This document shows positions 1-8,934 of a DNA stretch of 64,000 bases, piece after piece; within the stretch, counting starts at the first letter, position 1, and every line of letters starts with the position of its first letter. A program made the translations under genes and the position numbers. The notes beneath the pieces were generated by a model. That model did not search any database and was not told the origin of the DNA. It saw nothing but the letters and a program-made list of their open reading frames with translations. This DNA is from Candidatus Arcticimaribacter forsetii (GTDB lineage: Bacteria > Bacteroidota > Bacteroidia > Flavobacteriales > Flavobacteriaceae). The DNA lies in the NCBI RefSeq assembly GCF_910589745.1, contig NZ_OU342399.1, forward strand, positions 1,695,501-1,759,500, in the 5' to 3' direction.

Positions 1-357
1 CTCTGCTGTTATTAAGAATCGATCTATAAAAGGAAAAGATGTAGGAGGGTTATTAAGGGTAATTAATAAAAAAGCTTGATCAATATTAGATGCAATAATG
101 TGAGTCTGTTTTGATAAATTAACCGACTTCCTAACGATATAATTATCTCTTGGCTCAATTGCGGTTATAATTCCTAGTAGTTCGGAACCTTCTTCAACAA
201 CATCAAATTCAACCCGATCTCCTACTGCTATTGGGTTTGTACTTTTAATTCCTTGAATCCTGAACTTACCTTTTATACGGCAAGAATAAAAAACTCCTGA
301 TGCATCTTTAACAAGATACCAACTTCCAGTCGAACGATAAACAATTCCTTTATTCAA
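1..357 (-). CDS. rsgA: Ribosome small subunit-dependent GTPase RsgA, N-terminal part
   Basis: The first 119 codons of a minus-strand gene that runs off the left edge of the window. The reading starts NKGIVYRSTGSWYLVKDASG and continues through CRIKGKFRIQGIKSTNPIAVGD, which is the N-terminal OB-fold of RsgA (YjeQ), a circularly permuted GTPase that acts late in 30S ribosome maturation. The stretch IVRKSVNLSKQTHIIASNID leads into the GTPase domain, which lies outside the window. No ATG is available: the best start is the TTG at 355-357, just before the first conserved residues, with a -7-like TATCTTTA about 20 nt upstream on the same strand. It is divergent from gpmI. Family assignment is firm; the start codon is inferred. 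Confidence 0.88.
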   Translation of the reverse strand, partial: MNKGIVYRSTGSWYLVKDASGVFYSCRIKGKFRIQGIKSTNPIAVGDRVEFDVVEEGSELLGIITAIEPRDNYIVRKSVNLSKQTHIIASNIDQAFLLITLNNPPTSFPFIDRFLITAE

Positions 358-377
358 ATAAATTATTTTAGAAAGTT

Positions 378-385
378 TAAAGATA
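378..385 (-). promoter_or_regulatory. Possible -7 element for rsgA
   Basis: TATCTTTA on the minus strand, one mismatch from the Bacteroidota -7 consensus TAnnTTTG, about 20 nt before the proposed TTG start of rsgA. No clear TTTG -33 box is visible. Weak call. Confidence 0.35.
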
Positions 386-426
386 GGTTAGAATTCTTTA
401 AGGGGCAATTTCATTGACATATTTGC

Positions 427-434
427 TATATTTG
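427..434 (+). promoter_or_regulatory. -7 promoter element of the gpmI operon
   Basis: TATATTTG matches TAnnTTTG exactly. It ends on the G of a GTG codon (434) that opens a longer in-frame reading of gpmI, so that GTG would not be transcribed from this promoter. It therefore supports the ATG at 449. The -33 box is not obvious. Confidence 0.6.
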
Positions 435-448
435 TGAAAAAATATTTT

Positions 449-1969
449 ATGTCTCAAAAAACAATTTTGATGATTCTTGATGGATGGGGAAAATCTCCAG
501 ATCCATCTGTATCTGCAGTTGATCAAGCAAAAACTCCATTTATTGATAGTTTATATGAAAATTATTCTCATAACAGCCTAAGAACCGACGGTTTACACGT
601 TGGACTTCCAGAAGGTCAAATGGGAAATAGTGAAGTTGGACACGTGAATTTAGGAGCAGGAAGAATTGTTTATCAAGATTTAGCTAAAATAAATTTAGCG
701 ATTGAGCAAAATACACTTAAAGATGAAGCTGTATTGAAAAATGCAATTGCATATGCTAAAAGTAAGGGTAAAAAAATTCACCTTATGGGTCTGGTCTCTG
801 ACGGCGGAGTTCATTCTCATATAAATCATATAAAAGCGTTATTGGAAGTTCTTGCTTCTGAGGAAATGAAAGATGTATATCTTCATGCATTTACTGACGG
901 TAGAGATGTTGATCCACAATCTGGAAGAAAATTCATCGAAGATATTGAATCTGCAATGGCAAAAACTACGGGTAAAATAGCTTCTGTGGTAGGTCGTTAT
1001 TTTGCAATGGATCGCGATCAACGTTGGGATCGAGTTCAAAAAGCTTATTACACTATAGTTAAAGGAAAAGGAACTTTAGTAGATGACTTCGCTTCTGCTC
1101 TACAAAGTTCTTATGATCAAGGGATTACAGATGAATTTATTGAGCCTTTAATTGCTAAAAAAGCTGATGGCACTCCCCTAGCGCCTTTAGAAAATGAAGA
1201 TGTGGTACTCTTTTTTAACTTTAGAACGGATAGAGGAAGAGAATTAACTCAGGCATTATCTCAAAAACCATTTGAGGAGCAAGGGATGACTCCACTTAAT
1301 TTACATTATGTTACATTAACAAATTATGATAGCTCATACAATAATGTTCAGGTTATTTTTGATAAAGAAAATCTAACGGATACGCTAGGTGAAACTATTT
1401 CTAAAGCAGGAAAAATTCAAATTCGTATCGCCGAAACTGAAAAGTATCCACATGTTACATTCTTTTTTAATGGAGGGAGAGAAGAACCTTTTAAGGGAGA
1501 GGAACGAATTTTATGTCCTTCACCAAAGGTAGCTACTTATGATTTACAGCCAGAAATGAGTGCTTATGAAATTAAAGACGCAATTATTCCTGAAATTCAA
1601 AAAGAAACGGCCGATTTTATTTGTTTAAACTTTGCAAATCCGGACATGGTGGGTCATACGGGTGACATTGAGGCAGCCATTAAAGCTTGTGAAACTGTTG
1701 ATACTTGTGCTCAAGACGTAATTGAAGCAGCTCTAACTCAAGACTATGCAATACTAGTAATTGCTGATCATGGTAACTGTGAAACGATGATAAACCCTGA
1801 TGGGAGTCCAAACACAGCTCATACAACTAATCCGGTTCCAATTATATTAGTAGACAATCATAAAAAAAATATCGCTTCAGGAGTTCTTGGAGATTTAGCT
1901 CCTACTATTCTTGATCTAATGGGAATAGAAAAACCAGGAGCAATGACCCAAAACTCTTTAATTCAATGA
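449..1969 (+). CDS. gpmI: 2,3-bisphosphoglycerate-independent phosphoglycerate mutase
   Basis: 506-residue cytosolic glycolytic enzyme that interconverts 3- and 2-phosphoglycerate using two metal ions and a phosphoserine intermediate. Visible motifs: metal-binding Asp in MILDGWG (D11), the phosphoryl-acceptor serine in GQMGNSEVGHVNLGAGR (S61), HSHINH near 122, FTDGRDVDP near 148, FFNFRTDRGRELT, RIAETEKYPHVTFFFNGG, NPDMVGHTGD and the C-terminal VIADHGNCE plus AHTTNPVP. Length is normal for the family. The start is the ATG at 449; the GTG at 434 is in frame but lies within the -7 box. It is the first gene of a four-gene operon: its TGA overlaps the next ATG (ATGA). Confidence 0.95.
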   Translation: MSQKTILMILDGWGKSPDPSVSAVDQAKTPFIDSLYENYSHNSLRTDGLHVGLPEGQMGNSEVGHVNLGAGRIVYQDLAKINLAIEQNTLKDEAVLKNAIAYAKSKGKKIHLMGLVSDGGVHSHINHIKALLEVLASEEMKDVYLHAFTDGRDVDPQSGRKFIEDIESAMAKTTGKIASVVGRYFAMDRDQRWDRVQKAYYTIVKGKGTLVDDFASALQSSYDQGITDEFIEPLIAKKADGTPLAPLENEDVVLFFNFRTDRGRELTQALSQKPFEEQGMTPLNLHYVTLTNYDSSYNNVQVIFDKENLTDTLGETISKAGKIQIRIAETEKYPHVTFFFNGGREEPFKGEERILCPSPKVATYDLQPEMSAYEIKDAIIPEIQKETADFICLNFANPDMVGHTGDIEAAIKACETVDTCAQDVIEAALTQDYAILVIADHGNCETMINPDGSPNTAHTTNPVPIILVDNHKKNIASGVLGDLAPTILDLMGIEKPGAMTQNSLIQ

Positions 1970-2526
1970 AAAACGTACTCATACTGCTAATATGCTCCTT
2001 TCTGATCAATTGCGGAGAGGTTAAAAAAATTGAAAAGAAAGTACCAGAGATTACTATTCCAGACAGTCTTAAAGGAAAGACTTTAGAAGGAGAGAATATT
2101 CTTGTAGGTAAAATAAGTTTGGCGCAGCTTAAACATTTTTCTAGCTGGTATAATAAAGAATATGATTTTTATAAAGTTGATCCTGCTTTAATAGAAGAGA
2201 TTAAACCACTTTTGAAAGATGTTTCTATTACATTAATTATGGGAACATGGTGTGAAGATAGTGAACGTGAGGTTGGAGGAATGATCAAGATTCTTGAAAC
2301 AGCGGGGTATCCAATTGACTCGATAAACCTCATAGCTGTTTCTGAAGATAAAGATACTCCTAATGGTATAGAAAAGCCTTTTAACTTAGCCTATGTCCCC
2401 ACCTTGATTTTTAACAAAAATGATGAGGAATTAAATAGAATAGTAGAATTTCCTATAGTATCATTGGAGCAAGACATTTTTACTATTTTAAAAGGAGCTC
2501 CATACAAAAACGCATATGCAGAATGA
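1966..2526 (+). CDS. Thioredoxin-like lipoprotein
   Basis: 186 residues. The N-terminus MKNVLILLICSFLINCGEV is a lipoprotein signal with a lipobox-like LINC (Cys16), so the protein is probably tethered in the periplasm or to a membrane. A thioredoxin-fold core is suggested by ITLIMGTWCEDSEREV followed later by the cis-proline segment YVPTLIFNKN. Only one cysteine of the usual CxxC remains (WCEDS), so it is unlikely to be a standard disulfide oxidoreductase; single-Cys thioredoxin-like proteins of this type are common in Bacteroidota. It overlaps gpmI by 4 nt upstream and map by 4 nt downstream, so it is co-translated with housekeeping genes. Specific role unknown. Confidence 0.8.
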   Translation: MKNVLILLICSFLINCGEVKKIEKKVPEITIPDSLKGKTLEGENILVGKISLAQLKHFSSWYNKEYDFYKVDPALIEEIKPLLKDVSITLIMGTWCEDSEREVGGMIKILETAGYPIDSINLIAVSEDKDTPNGIEKPFNLAYVPTLIFNKNDEELNRIVEFPIVSLEQDIFTILKGAPYKNAYAE

Positions 2527-3347
2527 GTAGTATTGTTTTAAAAAATGCCGAGGAGATTGAGTTGATGCGCGAAAGTGCATTAATTGTATCCAAAACATTA
2601 GGAATGTTAGCCGGGGAAATAAAACCAGGTATTAGCACACTCGAATTAGATGCTCTTGCTGAAACTTGCATTAGAGATCATGGAGCAATTCCAGGATTCC
2701 TAGGACTATATGACTTTCCAAACACCCTATGTATGAGTCCAAATGCTCAAGTTGTACATGGAATTCCAAATAAAGAACCATTACAGGAAGGAGACGTTAT
2801 ATCGATTGATTGTGGATCCCTAAAAAATGGGTATTATGGAGATCATGCATATACTTTTGCGGTTGGTGAAATAGATCCAAAAACCCAAAAGTTACTTGAT
2901 GTTACCAAAGAATCTTTGTATAAAGGTATTGCTGAATTTAAATCGGGAAACAGAATTGGAGATCTTGCTTATGCCATTCAAAATCATGCAGAAAGTGCAG
3001 GTTATGGTGTTGTAAGAGAATTAGTCGGACATGGTTTGGGAACAACAATGCATGAAGGCCCAGAAGTTCCAAATTATGGAAGAAGAGGGCGTGGTAAAAA
3101 ATTTCAAGAAGGAATGGTTTTAGCAATAGAACCTATGATCAACAGAGGTACACATAGGATTAAACAATTAAACGATGGGTGGACAATTCTAACAGCAGAC
3201 GGTTTACCGAGTGCACACTTTGAACACAATGTAGCTTTAGTTGACGGGAAACCAGAGTTACTATCCACATTTCAATACATATATGAAGCACTGGGCATTA
3301 CCAGTGACGAAGAAACCCCATTTAGAAAAGAAAACTTAGTCTTATGA
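2523..3347 (+). CDS. map: Type I methionyl aminopeptidase
   Basis: 274 residues. Removes the initiator methionine from nascent cytosolic proteins. The five metal ligands are in place: D96 (ISIDCGS), D107 (YYGDHAY), H170 (VGHGLGTTMHEGP), E203 (AIEPMIN) and E234 (AHFEHNVAL); the substrate-binding His in VVHGIPN (H79) is also present. There is no N-terminal zinc-finger extension. The C-terminal tail after EHNVAL is slightly longer than in E. coli Map. Start ATG 2523 overlaps the preceding stop (ATGA) and the stop overlaps the next gene. Here map sits with gpmI rather than in the usual ribosomal-protein context. Confidence 0.95.
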   Translation: MSSIVLKNAEEIELMRESALIVSKTLGMLAGEIKPGISTLELDALAETCIRDHGAIPGFLGLYDFPNTLCMSPNAQVVHGIPNKEPLQEGDVISIDCGSLKNGYYGDHAYTFAVGEIDPKTQKLLDVTKESLYKGIAEFKSGNRIGDLAYAIQNHAESAGYGVVRELVGHGLGTTMHEGPEVPNYGRRGRGKKFQEGMVLAIEPMINRGTHRIKQLNDGWTILTADGLPSAHFEHNVALVDGKPELLSTFQYIYEALGITSDEETPFRKENLVL

Positions 3348-4096
3348 AAACCTTAATCAACCTTGTCCCCAGACCTTGGTTGATTCAGCTGAGTATATGG
3401 TTTAGACCACTCATAAAACTATACTTTAAAGGGAATAATTTTATTGATCCGATTGATGGAAGTTCTTATAGAAAATTCCTCCCCTATGGATATCAACACC
3501 TCCGAGAGAATGCTCTTTGTCCTGGAACTCTTTCTTTAGAAAGACATCGGCTACTTTGGCTTTATTTGAATAACGAAACCTCATTATTAAATGATGAAAT
3601 TGATGTTTTACATGTAGCTCCAGAACAAGTTTTTTACAAAAAATTCAGATCCTTTAAACATTGGAATTATACTACAACAGATTTATATTCTCCCTTAGCA
3701 GACGTAAAAGCAGATCTATGTGATTTACCTTTTGATGACAATGCTTTTGACTTGGTTTTATGTAACCATGTATTAGAACATATAACAAACGACAAGAAAG
3801 CAATGGAAGAGCTTTACAGGATACTTAAACCGGGAGGAACTGCAATACTTCAAGTCCCATTAGACGAGAGTCGAGAACATACATTTGAAGATGATTCTAT
3901 TGTTGATCAGGAGGAGCGTACTCGTGTTTTTGGACAATACGACCACGTCCGAGTATATGGAAAAGATTATTACAAACGGCTAGAGGGAGTTGGTTTTAGC
4001 ACTACCGCTTTTGATTTACAGGCTAAAATTTCGGAGAAAGATTTTGTTAAATATGCTTTGCAAAAGGAAAGAATTCCGATTGCGGTAAAAAACTAA
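3344..4096 (+). CDS. Class I SAM-dependent methyltransferase
   Basis: 250 residues, a Methyltransf_11-like fold. Motif I is unusual: VLHVAPEQ replaces the normal glycine-rich ExGxG loop. The following motifs are clear: TTDLYSPLADVKADLCDLPF (acidic loop), DNAFDLVLCNHVLEHI and YRILKPGGTAILQVPL. No membrane segment is evident, although the N-terminal 40 residues are basic and aromatic. Last gene of the gpmI operon, starting inside the map stop (ATGA at 3344). The substrate cannot be read from sequence. It converges with apbE, one base apart. Confidence 0.8.
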   Translation: MKTLINLVPRPWLIQLSIWFRPLIKLYFKGNNFIDPIDGSSYRKFLPYGYQHLRENALCPGTLSLERHRLLWLYLNNETSLLNDEIDVLHVAPEQVFYKKFRSFKHWNYTTTDLYSPLADVKADLCDLPFDDNAFDLVLCNHVLEHITNDKKAMEELYRILKPGGTAILQVPLDESREHTFEDDSIVDQEERTRVFGQYDHVRVYGKDYYKRLEGVGFSTTAFDLQAKISEKDFVKYALQKERIPIAVKN

Positions 4097-4097
4097 A

Positions 4098-5090
4098 TTA
4101 TTTATTCCACCCTCTAGAATAAAATTCTTGAATAGTGTCTTTTGAAGCGATAATCCAATAGGCTTCAATATTTGGAAGACGATCTATTAAAACTTTACTT
4201 TTTTCGAAAGGAAGAACCATTAGGGCTGTAGCATAAGCATCAGCAGTCATACAATCGATTGCCTTAACTGAAGTGCTTAATACATTGGATTTAACGGGCT
4301 CCCCAGTTAAAGGGTTTATAGAATGAACATAACGTTCTCCCGTTAAAGAATCAATACGAAATTTTCTATAGTTTCCTGAAGTAGCAATTGCTTCATTGGT
4401 TAAGGTAAGTTGCTGAATTGATCTTCTTTCAGTTTTTTGCTTGGGATCATCAATAGCTATCCGCCATGGATTTCCAGATTTAGGGCTAATTCCATGAGCA
4501 ACAATCTCACCTCCTATTTCCACTAGGTAATCTAAAGAACCTAAGCTAGCAATATAATTTCCAATAAGGTCAACAGCATACCCTTTAGCTAAAGCATTGA
4601 AATCTATATAAGTCTCCTTAAACTTTTTAGTCACTTTAAGGTTATCATTAAGCTTAACATGATTCCACCCGGTAATTTTTGAGAGATGTATTTTCTTTTC
4701 ATCGGTTAATAACTTTACTGGCTTTTCAGGTCCAAAACCATAAGCATTAACCCATGCCCCAACTGTTGGATCAAAAAAACCATTTGTCAGTTCCCATACC
4801 TCTGTTGCTTTAGAAAAAACATTTTTAAAATGAATGTCAACAACTACAGTTGTATCTCCTTGATTAATTTTCGATATATCTGAATTAGGAATATAAGTTG
4901 ACATAGATTTATTGATCACTGTAAACAAGGAATCTATCCCATTTTGAACATCATCAACTGAAGTGTTTATTGGACGATACTGAACTGTATAGGTAGTTCC
5001 TAATGCATACCCTTGGTGAACCTGAACTTGATTTTCATCTTCACAGGAATAAACTAAAAATAAGAGCAGTGAAAAAAATAAATTACGCAT
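4098..5090 (-). CDS. apbE: FAD:protein FMN transferase (ApbE family lipoprotein)
   Basis: 330 residues. Transfers FMN from FAD to a Thr/Ser of target proteins on the periplasmic side, notably NqrB and NqrC. Visible: lipoprotein signal MRNLFFSLLLFLVYSC (Cys16), GTTYTVQY, the central DFNALAKGYAVDLIG, LVEIGGEI, and the C-terminal SINPLTGEPV followed by MTADAYATALMVLP, a typical ApbE metal/FAD-binding region. The ATG at 5090 overlaps the stop of the upstream small gene (ATGCGTAA); longer in-frame starts would remove the signal peptide from the N-terminus. Its location just after the nqr operon fits its job of flavinylating the pump encoded next door. Confidence 0.93.
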   Translation of the reverse strand: MRNLFFSLLLFLVYSCEDENQVQVHQGYALGTTYTVQYRPINTSVDDVQNGIDSLFTVINKSMSTYIPNSDISKINQGDTTVVVDIHFKNVFSKATEVWELTNGFFDPTVGAWVNAYGFGPEKPVKLLTDEKKIHLSKITGWNHVKLNDNLKVTKKFKETYIDFNALAKGYAVDLIGNYIASLGSLDYLVEIGGEIVAHGISPKSGNPWRIAIDDPKQKTERRSIQQLTLTNEAIATSGNYRKFRIDSLTGERYVHSINPLTGEPVKSNVLSTSVKAIDCMTADAYATALMVLPFEKSKVLIDRLPNIEAYWIIASKDTIQEFYSRGWNK

Positions 5091-5451
5091 CAGGTTCAAT
5101 TTTTTGGAGTCCTTGAAAATTAATTGCATAAGAGTCGTTTTTTTTAATTGGTAATTCATAGTTATCTGCGTGAGCTAAACCTACGCCAGCATAATATGTT
5201 TTTGCTTCAAACTTTTCTGCGTGAGCTCGAACTGTTTCCATAAAAGTTGAATCATATTTTAAAGGATTATTTGGATAAGAAATAGCCCTAACAATAACAA
5301 AATGTAGTTTTTTATCTTTCAAACAAACGAATTGAGGGTCTTTTTTAAGTTCAGAATTAACAGTCATAAATTCAAACCCTTCTTCTTCCATTCGTTTCCC
5401 TACAATTTCCATTGCTAAGTTATGCAATTGCTGTTCTGTTAATTCTTCCAT
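5083..5451 (-). CDS. Small conserved protein between nqrF and apbE
   Basis: 122 residues, no signal peptide and no membrane segment; mixed alpha/beta composition with two central strands (KLHFVIVRAISYP and TYYAGVGLAHAD). I do not recognise a catalytic motif. It lies just after the nqr terminator and overlaps apbE by 8 nt, so it is translationally coupled to the flavin transferase. Such a gene next to nqrF is, to my knowledge, a recurrent arrangement in Bacteroidota, where it is sometimes labelled an Nqr accessory. The ATG at 5451 is preferred: an upstream in-frame TTG at 5478 lies in the U-run of the terminator. A role in Nqr maturation is inference from position only. Confidence 0.7.
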   Translation of the reverse strand: MEELTEQQLHNLAMEIVGKRMEEEGFEFMTVNSELKKDPQFVCLKDKKLHFVIVRAISYPNNPLKYDSTFMETVRAHAEKFEAKTYYAGVGLAHADNYELPIKKNDSYAINFQGLQKIEPDA

Positions 5452-5470
5452 TCTCCCTAATTTACTTTTA

Positions 5471-5511
5471 TCTTTCAAAACAAAAAAGGTGGTTCTTAAT
5501 GAACCACCTTT
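5471..5511 (-). terminator. Rho-independent terminator after nqrF
   Basis: Perfect 11-bp stem AAAGGTGGTTC (5485-5495) and GAACCACCTTT (5501-5511) with a 5-nt loop, followed on the minus strand by a run of six T, then GTTTT. It lies 6 nt after the nqrF stop and before the small gene/apbE pair, so apbE is either read through at reduced level or has its own promoter. Confidence 0.85.
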
Positions 5512-5517
5512 TATATA

Positions 5518-6813
5518 CTATCCTCCGAAGTCGTCAAAACGAACATTTTCTGGTGGAATACCAAAATCGTCAGCCATACGTTCTACGGCTTGATTCATTA
5601 GGGGTGGTCCACAGAAATAAACTTCGATATCTTCTGGAGATTCATGTTTAGATAAATAGTTGTCTATTACAACTTGGTGAACAAAACCTTTGAATCCATC
5701 ACCTTCTCCATCTAATCCATCTTTTACTTTCCAATTATCAACCTCTAAAGGCTCAGATAGTGCAACATAAAACTTAAAGTTAGGGAAATCTTTTTCCAGA
5801 GCACGGAAGTGATCTAAATAAAATAATTCTCTTTTAGAACGCCCACCATACCAAAATGTAACTTTACGACCAGTTTTAAGGGTTCTGAATAATTCGTATA
5901 AGTGAGAACGCATTGGAGCCATTCCAGCTCCTCCACCTACGTAAAGCATCTCAGCTTCAGATGGATTAATAAAGAATTCACCAAACGGTCCAGATATGGT
6001 TACTTTATCACCTGGTTTTTTCGCAAAAATATAAGAAGATGCAATCCCTGGATTAACATCCATCCATCCATTCTTTGCTCTATCCCATGGTGGAGTAGCA
6101 ATACGAACATTTAACATAACTTCTCTTCCTTCAGCAGGATAAGAAGCCATTGAATAAGCACGTTCAACTGACTCAGGGTTTTTCATGGTTAATGGCCACA
6201 AATTAAAATTATCCCATTCCATTTTAAATTTATCTGGTTCTCCAGGGTGTTCCTCTGGGTGAGCAGAGATATCAATGTCAGAATATTTAATTTCACACTC
6301 TGGGATTTCAATTTGTATGTATCCACCAGCTTTGTAGTCCATTTCCTCTGGAAGTTCAACTACAAATTCTTTGATGAAAGAGGCAACGTTCCAGTTACGA
6401 ACAACAGTAGCTTCCCATTTTTTTATTCCAAAAACTTCTTCTGGAACTTGGATAACCATGTTTTCTTTAACCTTTACTTGACATCCTAAACGCCATCCTT
6501 CTGCGATCTCTTTACGAGAAAAATGAGGTTTTTCAGTAGGAAGAATTTCTCCACCCCCTTCAGTAATTTGACATTTACATTGAATACATGTTCCACCTCC
6601 TCCACAAGCAGATGGTAAAAATATTTTGTTATTCCCTAAGGTTGTAAGTAAAGTACTCCCAGAAGAAACTTCAATGCTATTTTCTCCATTAATCATTAAA
6701 GCTACAGGCCCGGAAGGCATTAATTTTGCTTTAGCACCCAACAACATACCTACCAACAAAAAAATGATTAGTAAGAAAACAACAACACTCGCTAAAATAA
6801 TAGTATAATCCAT
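5518..6813 (-). CDS. nqrF: Na+-translocating NADH:quinone reductase subunit F
   Basis: 431 residues. NADH-oxidising entry subunit of Na+-NQR. One N-terminal membrane helix (about residues 3-27), a 2Fe-2S ferredoxin domain with C70, C76, C79 and C111 ([14 protein letters not shown] and LGCQVKV), then an FNR-like module with the flavin motif RAYSMASYP, the nucleotide-binding [19 protein letters not shown] and the C-terminal [13 protein letters not shown]. It is somewhat longer than gammaproteobacterial NqrF, with extra residues in the FAD domain before RAYSMAS. Last gene of the nqrABCDEF operon; it ends in a strong terminator. Confidence 0.96.
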   Translation of the reverse strand: MDYTIILASVVVFLLIIFLLVGMLLGAKAKLMPSGPVALMINGENSIEVSSGSTLLTTLGNNKIFLPSACGGGGTCIQCKCQITEGGGEILPTEKPHFSRKEIAEGWRLGCQVKVKENMVIQVPEEVFGIKKWEATVVRNWNVASFIKEFVVELPEEMDYKAGGYIQIEIPECEIKYSDIDISAHPEEHPGEPDKFKMEWDNFNLWPLTMKNPESVERAYSMASYPAEGREVMLNVRIATPPWDRAKNGWMDVNPGIASSYIFAKKPGDKVTISGPFGEFFINPSEAEMLYVGGGAGMAPMRSHLYELFRTLKTGRKVTFWYGGRSKRELFYLDHFRALEKDFPNFKFYVALSEPLEVDNWKVKDGLDGEGDGFKGFVHQVVIDNYLSKHESPEDIEVYFCGPPLMNQAVERMADDFGIPPENVRFDDFGG

Positions 6814-6822
6814 ACGTTGATC

Positions 6823-7440
6823 TTATAATTTAATACCCATAAAACTCATAAATCCAATTGCCATCAATCCAGTAATGATGAACGTAATACCTAAGCCTCT
6901 TAGAGGTGCTGGAACGTTAGAATAGGTTATTTTTTCTCTAATAGCAGCTATCGCTATAATTGCCAGAAACCATCCTATACCGGACCCTAGTCCATATACT
7001 CCTGATTCTAATACTCCACCAAAATCTTTTTGCTGCATAAATAATGACCCTCCAAGGATTGCGCAGTTAACTGCAATCAAGGGTAAGAAAATACCTAAAG
7101 CCCCATAAAGAGCAGGAGCAAATTTCTCTACAATCATCTCAACTAATTGAACCATTGATGCGATTACAGCGATGAACATAATAAAACTTAAAAAGCTGAG
7201 ATCAATTGATGCGTATTCTGAACCTAACCAAGAGAGTGCACCTGGTTTAAGTAAATAAGTGTCTAAAAGAAAGTTGATTGGAACCGTAATCGCAAGAACG
7301 AAAATTACTGCAAAACCAAGACCAACTGCTGTTTTTACTGTTTTTGATACTGCTAGATAGGAACACATCCCTAAGAAGTAAGCAAAAATCATATTTTCAA
7401 TGAAAATACTTTTTATAAATAAATTAAAATATTGTTCCAT
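6823..7440 (-). CDS. nqrE: Na+-translocating NADH:quinone reductase subunit E
   Basis: 205 residues, six predicted membrane helices, homologous to NqrD and RnfA/E. Conserved features are [18 protein letters not shown] near the N-terminus, [17 protein letters not shown] and [19 protein letters not shown]. The paired cysteines (FLGMCSYL and VNCAILG) are those that, in the characterised pump, coordinate an iron or 2Fe-2S centre together with NqrD. It follows nqrD by 3 nt and precedes nqrF by 9 nt. Confidence 0.96.
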   Translation of the reverse strand: MEQYFNLFIKSIFIENMIFAYFLGMCSYLAVSKTVKTAVGLGFAVIFVLAITVPINFLLDTYLLKPGALSWLGSEYASIDLSFLSFIMFIAVIASMVQLVEMIVEKFAPALYGALGIFLPLIAVNCAILGGSLFMQQKDFGGVLESGVYGLGSGIGWFLAIIAIAAIREKITYSNVPAPLRGLGITFIITGLMAIGFMSFMGIKL

Positions 7441-7443
7441 GTC

Positions 7444-8136
7444 TTAGTTTTTTTCAATCAGTTTACGGTTTCTAGAACGCTGAATCCAAATGTAAATTCC
7501 TACGGTAATTAATGCCATTGGAGACAATAACATTAAACCATTGTTTTCATATCCAATTGCGTATAGTGAGTCTGGTACAACTTGGTAACCAAATAATTTT
7601 CCTGAACCTAATAATTCTCTGAAAAAAGCAACTACGATAAGAATAAAACCATATCCAGCTGCGTTACCTATTCCATCTAAGAAAGACTTCCAGGGAGTAT
7701 TCGCTAAAGCGAATGCTTCCAGTCTACCCATTACAATACAATTTGTGATTATTAGTCCGATGAAAATCGATAGCTCTTTATATACGTCATAAGCGAAAGC
7801 TTTTAAAACCTGATCCACAAGTACTACCATTGCAGCTACAACAACTAGTTGTACTATAATACGAATACGATTAGGAATTAGATTTCTTAATAATGAAATG
7901 ATTACGTTTGATGCTGCCATAACAACAACAACCGAAATACTCATCACAATTGCAGGTTTTAATTGAACCGTAATTGCTAACGCTGAACATATTCCAAGTA
8001 CCTGCACAGTAATTGGGTTGTTATCGTCCATTGGGTCGGATAATAGTGCTCTATTTTTTTTAGAAAACAAAGCTTCTCTGTCTTTATTAACAAAGAACAA
8101 ACTTGGCTTTTGTTGCGGTGTGTTTTTTTGCTTCAT
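7444..8136 (-). CDS. nqrD: Na+-translocating NADH:quinone reductase subunit D
   Basis: 230 residues with six membrane helices. Recognised by SKKNRALLSDPMDDNNPITVQVLGICSALA, LSIFIGLIITNCIVMGRLEAFA and ELLGSGKLFGYQVV. The Cys in LGICSALA and the Cys in TNCIVMGR match the metal-binding pair shared with NqrE. The N-terminus has about 20 extra polar residues relative to proteobacterial NqrD. The ATG at 8136 lies 4 nt after the nqrC stop; the in-frame TTG at 8157 lies inside nqrC and is rejected. Confidence 0.94.
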   Translation of the reverse strand: MKQKNTPQQKPSLFFVNKDREALFSKKNRALLSDPMDDNNPITVQVLGICSALAITVQLKPAIVMSISVVVVMAASNVIISLLRNLIPNRIRIIVQLVVVAAMVVLVDQVLKAFAYDVYKELSIFIGLIITNCIVMGRLEAFALANTPWKSFLDGIGNAAGYGFILIVVAFFRELLGSGKLFGYQVVPDSLYAIGYENNGLMLLSPMALITVGIYIWIQRSRNRKLIEKN

Positions 8137-8140
8137 AATC

Positions 8141-8932
8141 TTAGTTTTGGTAAGCAATTATTTGTGCTTCTTCAGCAAGTACTTCTTCCGTATCTTCTTG
8201 AATTTCAGCTTTAGCTTGGTTGGCAGCAGTATTTTTGAAGTATGGTGTGTAATGAGCAAGACGCTCAGAAATCATATCGGTTACACCATCTCCAGTAATT
8301 GTAGCTCCAGAAATTGCGTCTACTTCATGATCTGTTTTATCTGTTCCGTTTGGATCATTATTGGTTTTAGATACTGCTATTCCTACTAAGTTTCCATTAT
8401 CATCTGTAATGGTTTCTCCTACAAAACGATCTTGAAACCATTTTTGTGTAATCTCTGCTCCAAGACCTGCAGTTTCACCTTTATGATCAAAAACAGCACC
8501 TTTGATTGTTTTCATATCACTTTCTAAAGCAATATAACCCCAAATTGCATCCCAAAGTCCAGCTCCTCTTAAAGGAACAATATAAAACTTATCTGATTCA
8601 ACTTCTGCTACATACAGCGGAAAGCGTTGTTGTTCAACTGGCTTTTTTACTTCAGTACCTAATTGAATTTTAAAAGCATTAACTTCTTCATCAGCTTTAC
8701 CTTCCAAGGTAAGAGCTAATTGTTGTGTGATGAATTGATTGTATAATTTTTCTGCACCATCACGATCGGTTTCTATTCCGATTGTAGAAAGAATATTTTG
8801 CATTTGTTCTTTACGAACATTTTCATTTTGCTTGTCTTTTAATGAAGTTGCTGTAAAAGCCAATGAAGAGGCTACTACAAAAACCATTATCGCTGCAAAA
8901 AGAAAGGTATAAGAATTACTATCTCTGTTCAT
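8141..8932 (-). CDS. nqrC: Na+-translocating NADH:quinone reductase subunit C
   Basis: 263 residues. One N-terminal membrane anchor (SYTFLFAAIMVFVVASSLAF) and a periplasmic FMN-binding domain. The flavinylation motif VDAISGATIT ends in Thr211, the expected site of covalent FMN attachment by ApbE, which is encoded downstream. GLWDAIWGYIALE and KGETAGLGAEIT are family signatures. The C-terminus carries an acidic tail (EIQEDTEEVLAEEAQ) beyond the usual end. The ATG at 8932 leaves a 2-nt gap after nqrB; the longer TTG start at 8965 lies inside nqrB and is unlikely. Confidence 0.95.
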   Translation of the reverse strand: MNRDSNSYTFLFAAIMVFVVASSLAFTATSLKDKQNENVRKEQMQNILSTIGIETDRDGAEKLYNQFITQQLALTLEGKADEEVNAFKIQLGTEVKKPVEQQRFPLYVAEVESDKFYIVPLRGAGLWDAIWGYIALESDMKTIKGAVFDHKGETAGLGAEITQKWFQDRFVGETITDDNGNLVGIAVSKTNNDPNGTDKTDHEVDAISGATITGDGVTDMISERLAHYTPYFKNTAANQAKAEIQEDTEEVLAEEAQIIAYQN

Positions 8933-8934
8933 GA

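Noticed and set aside
434-448. GTG start for gpmI, adding five residues
   Set aside because: The codon lies within the -7 box, and the family starts at the residues after the ATG at 449.
2483-2671. Short open frames opposite map and other genes
   Set aside because: They lie antisense to strongly conserved genes and show no recognisable protein features.
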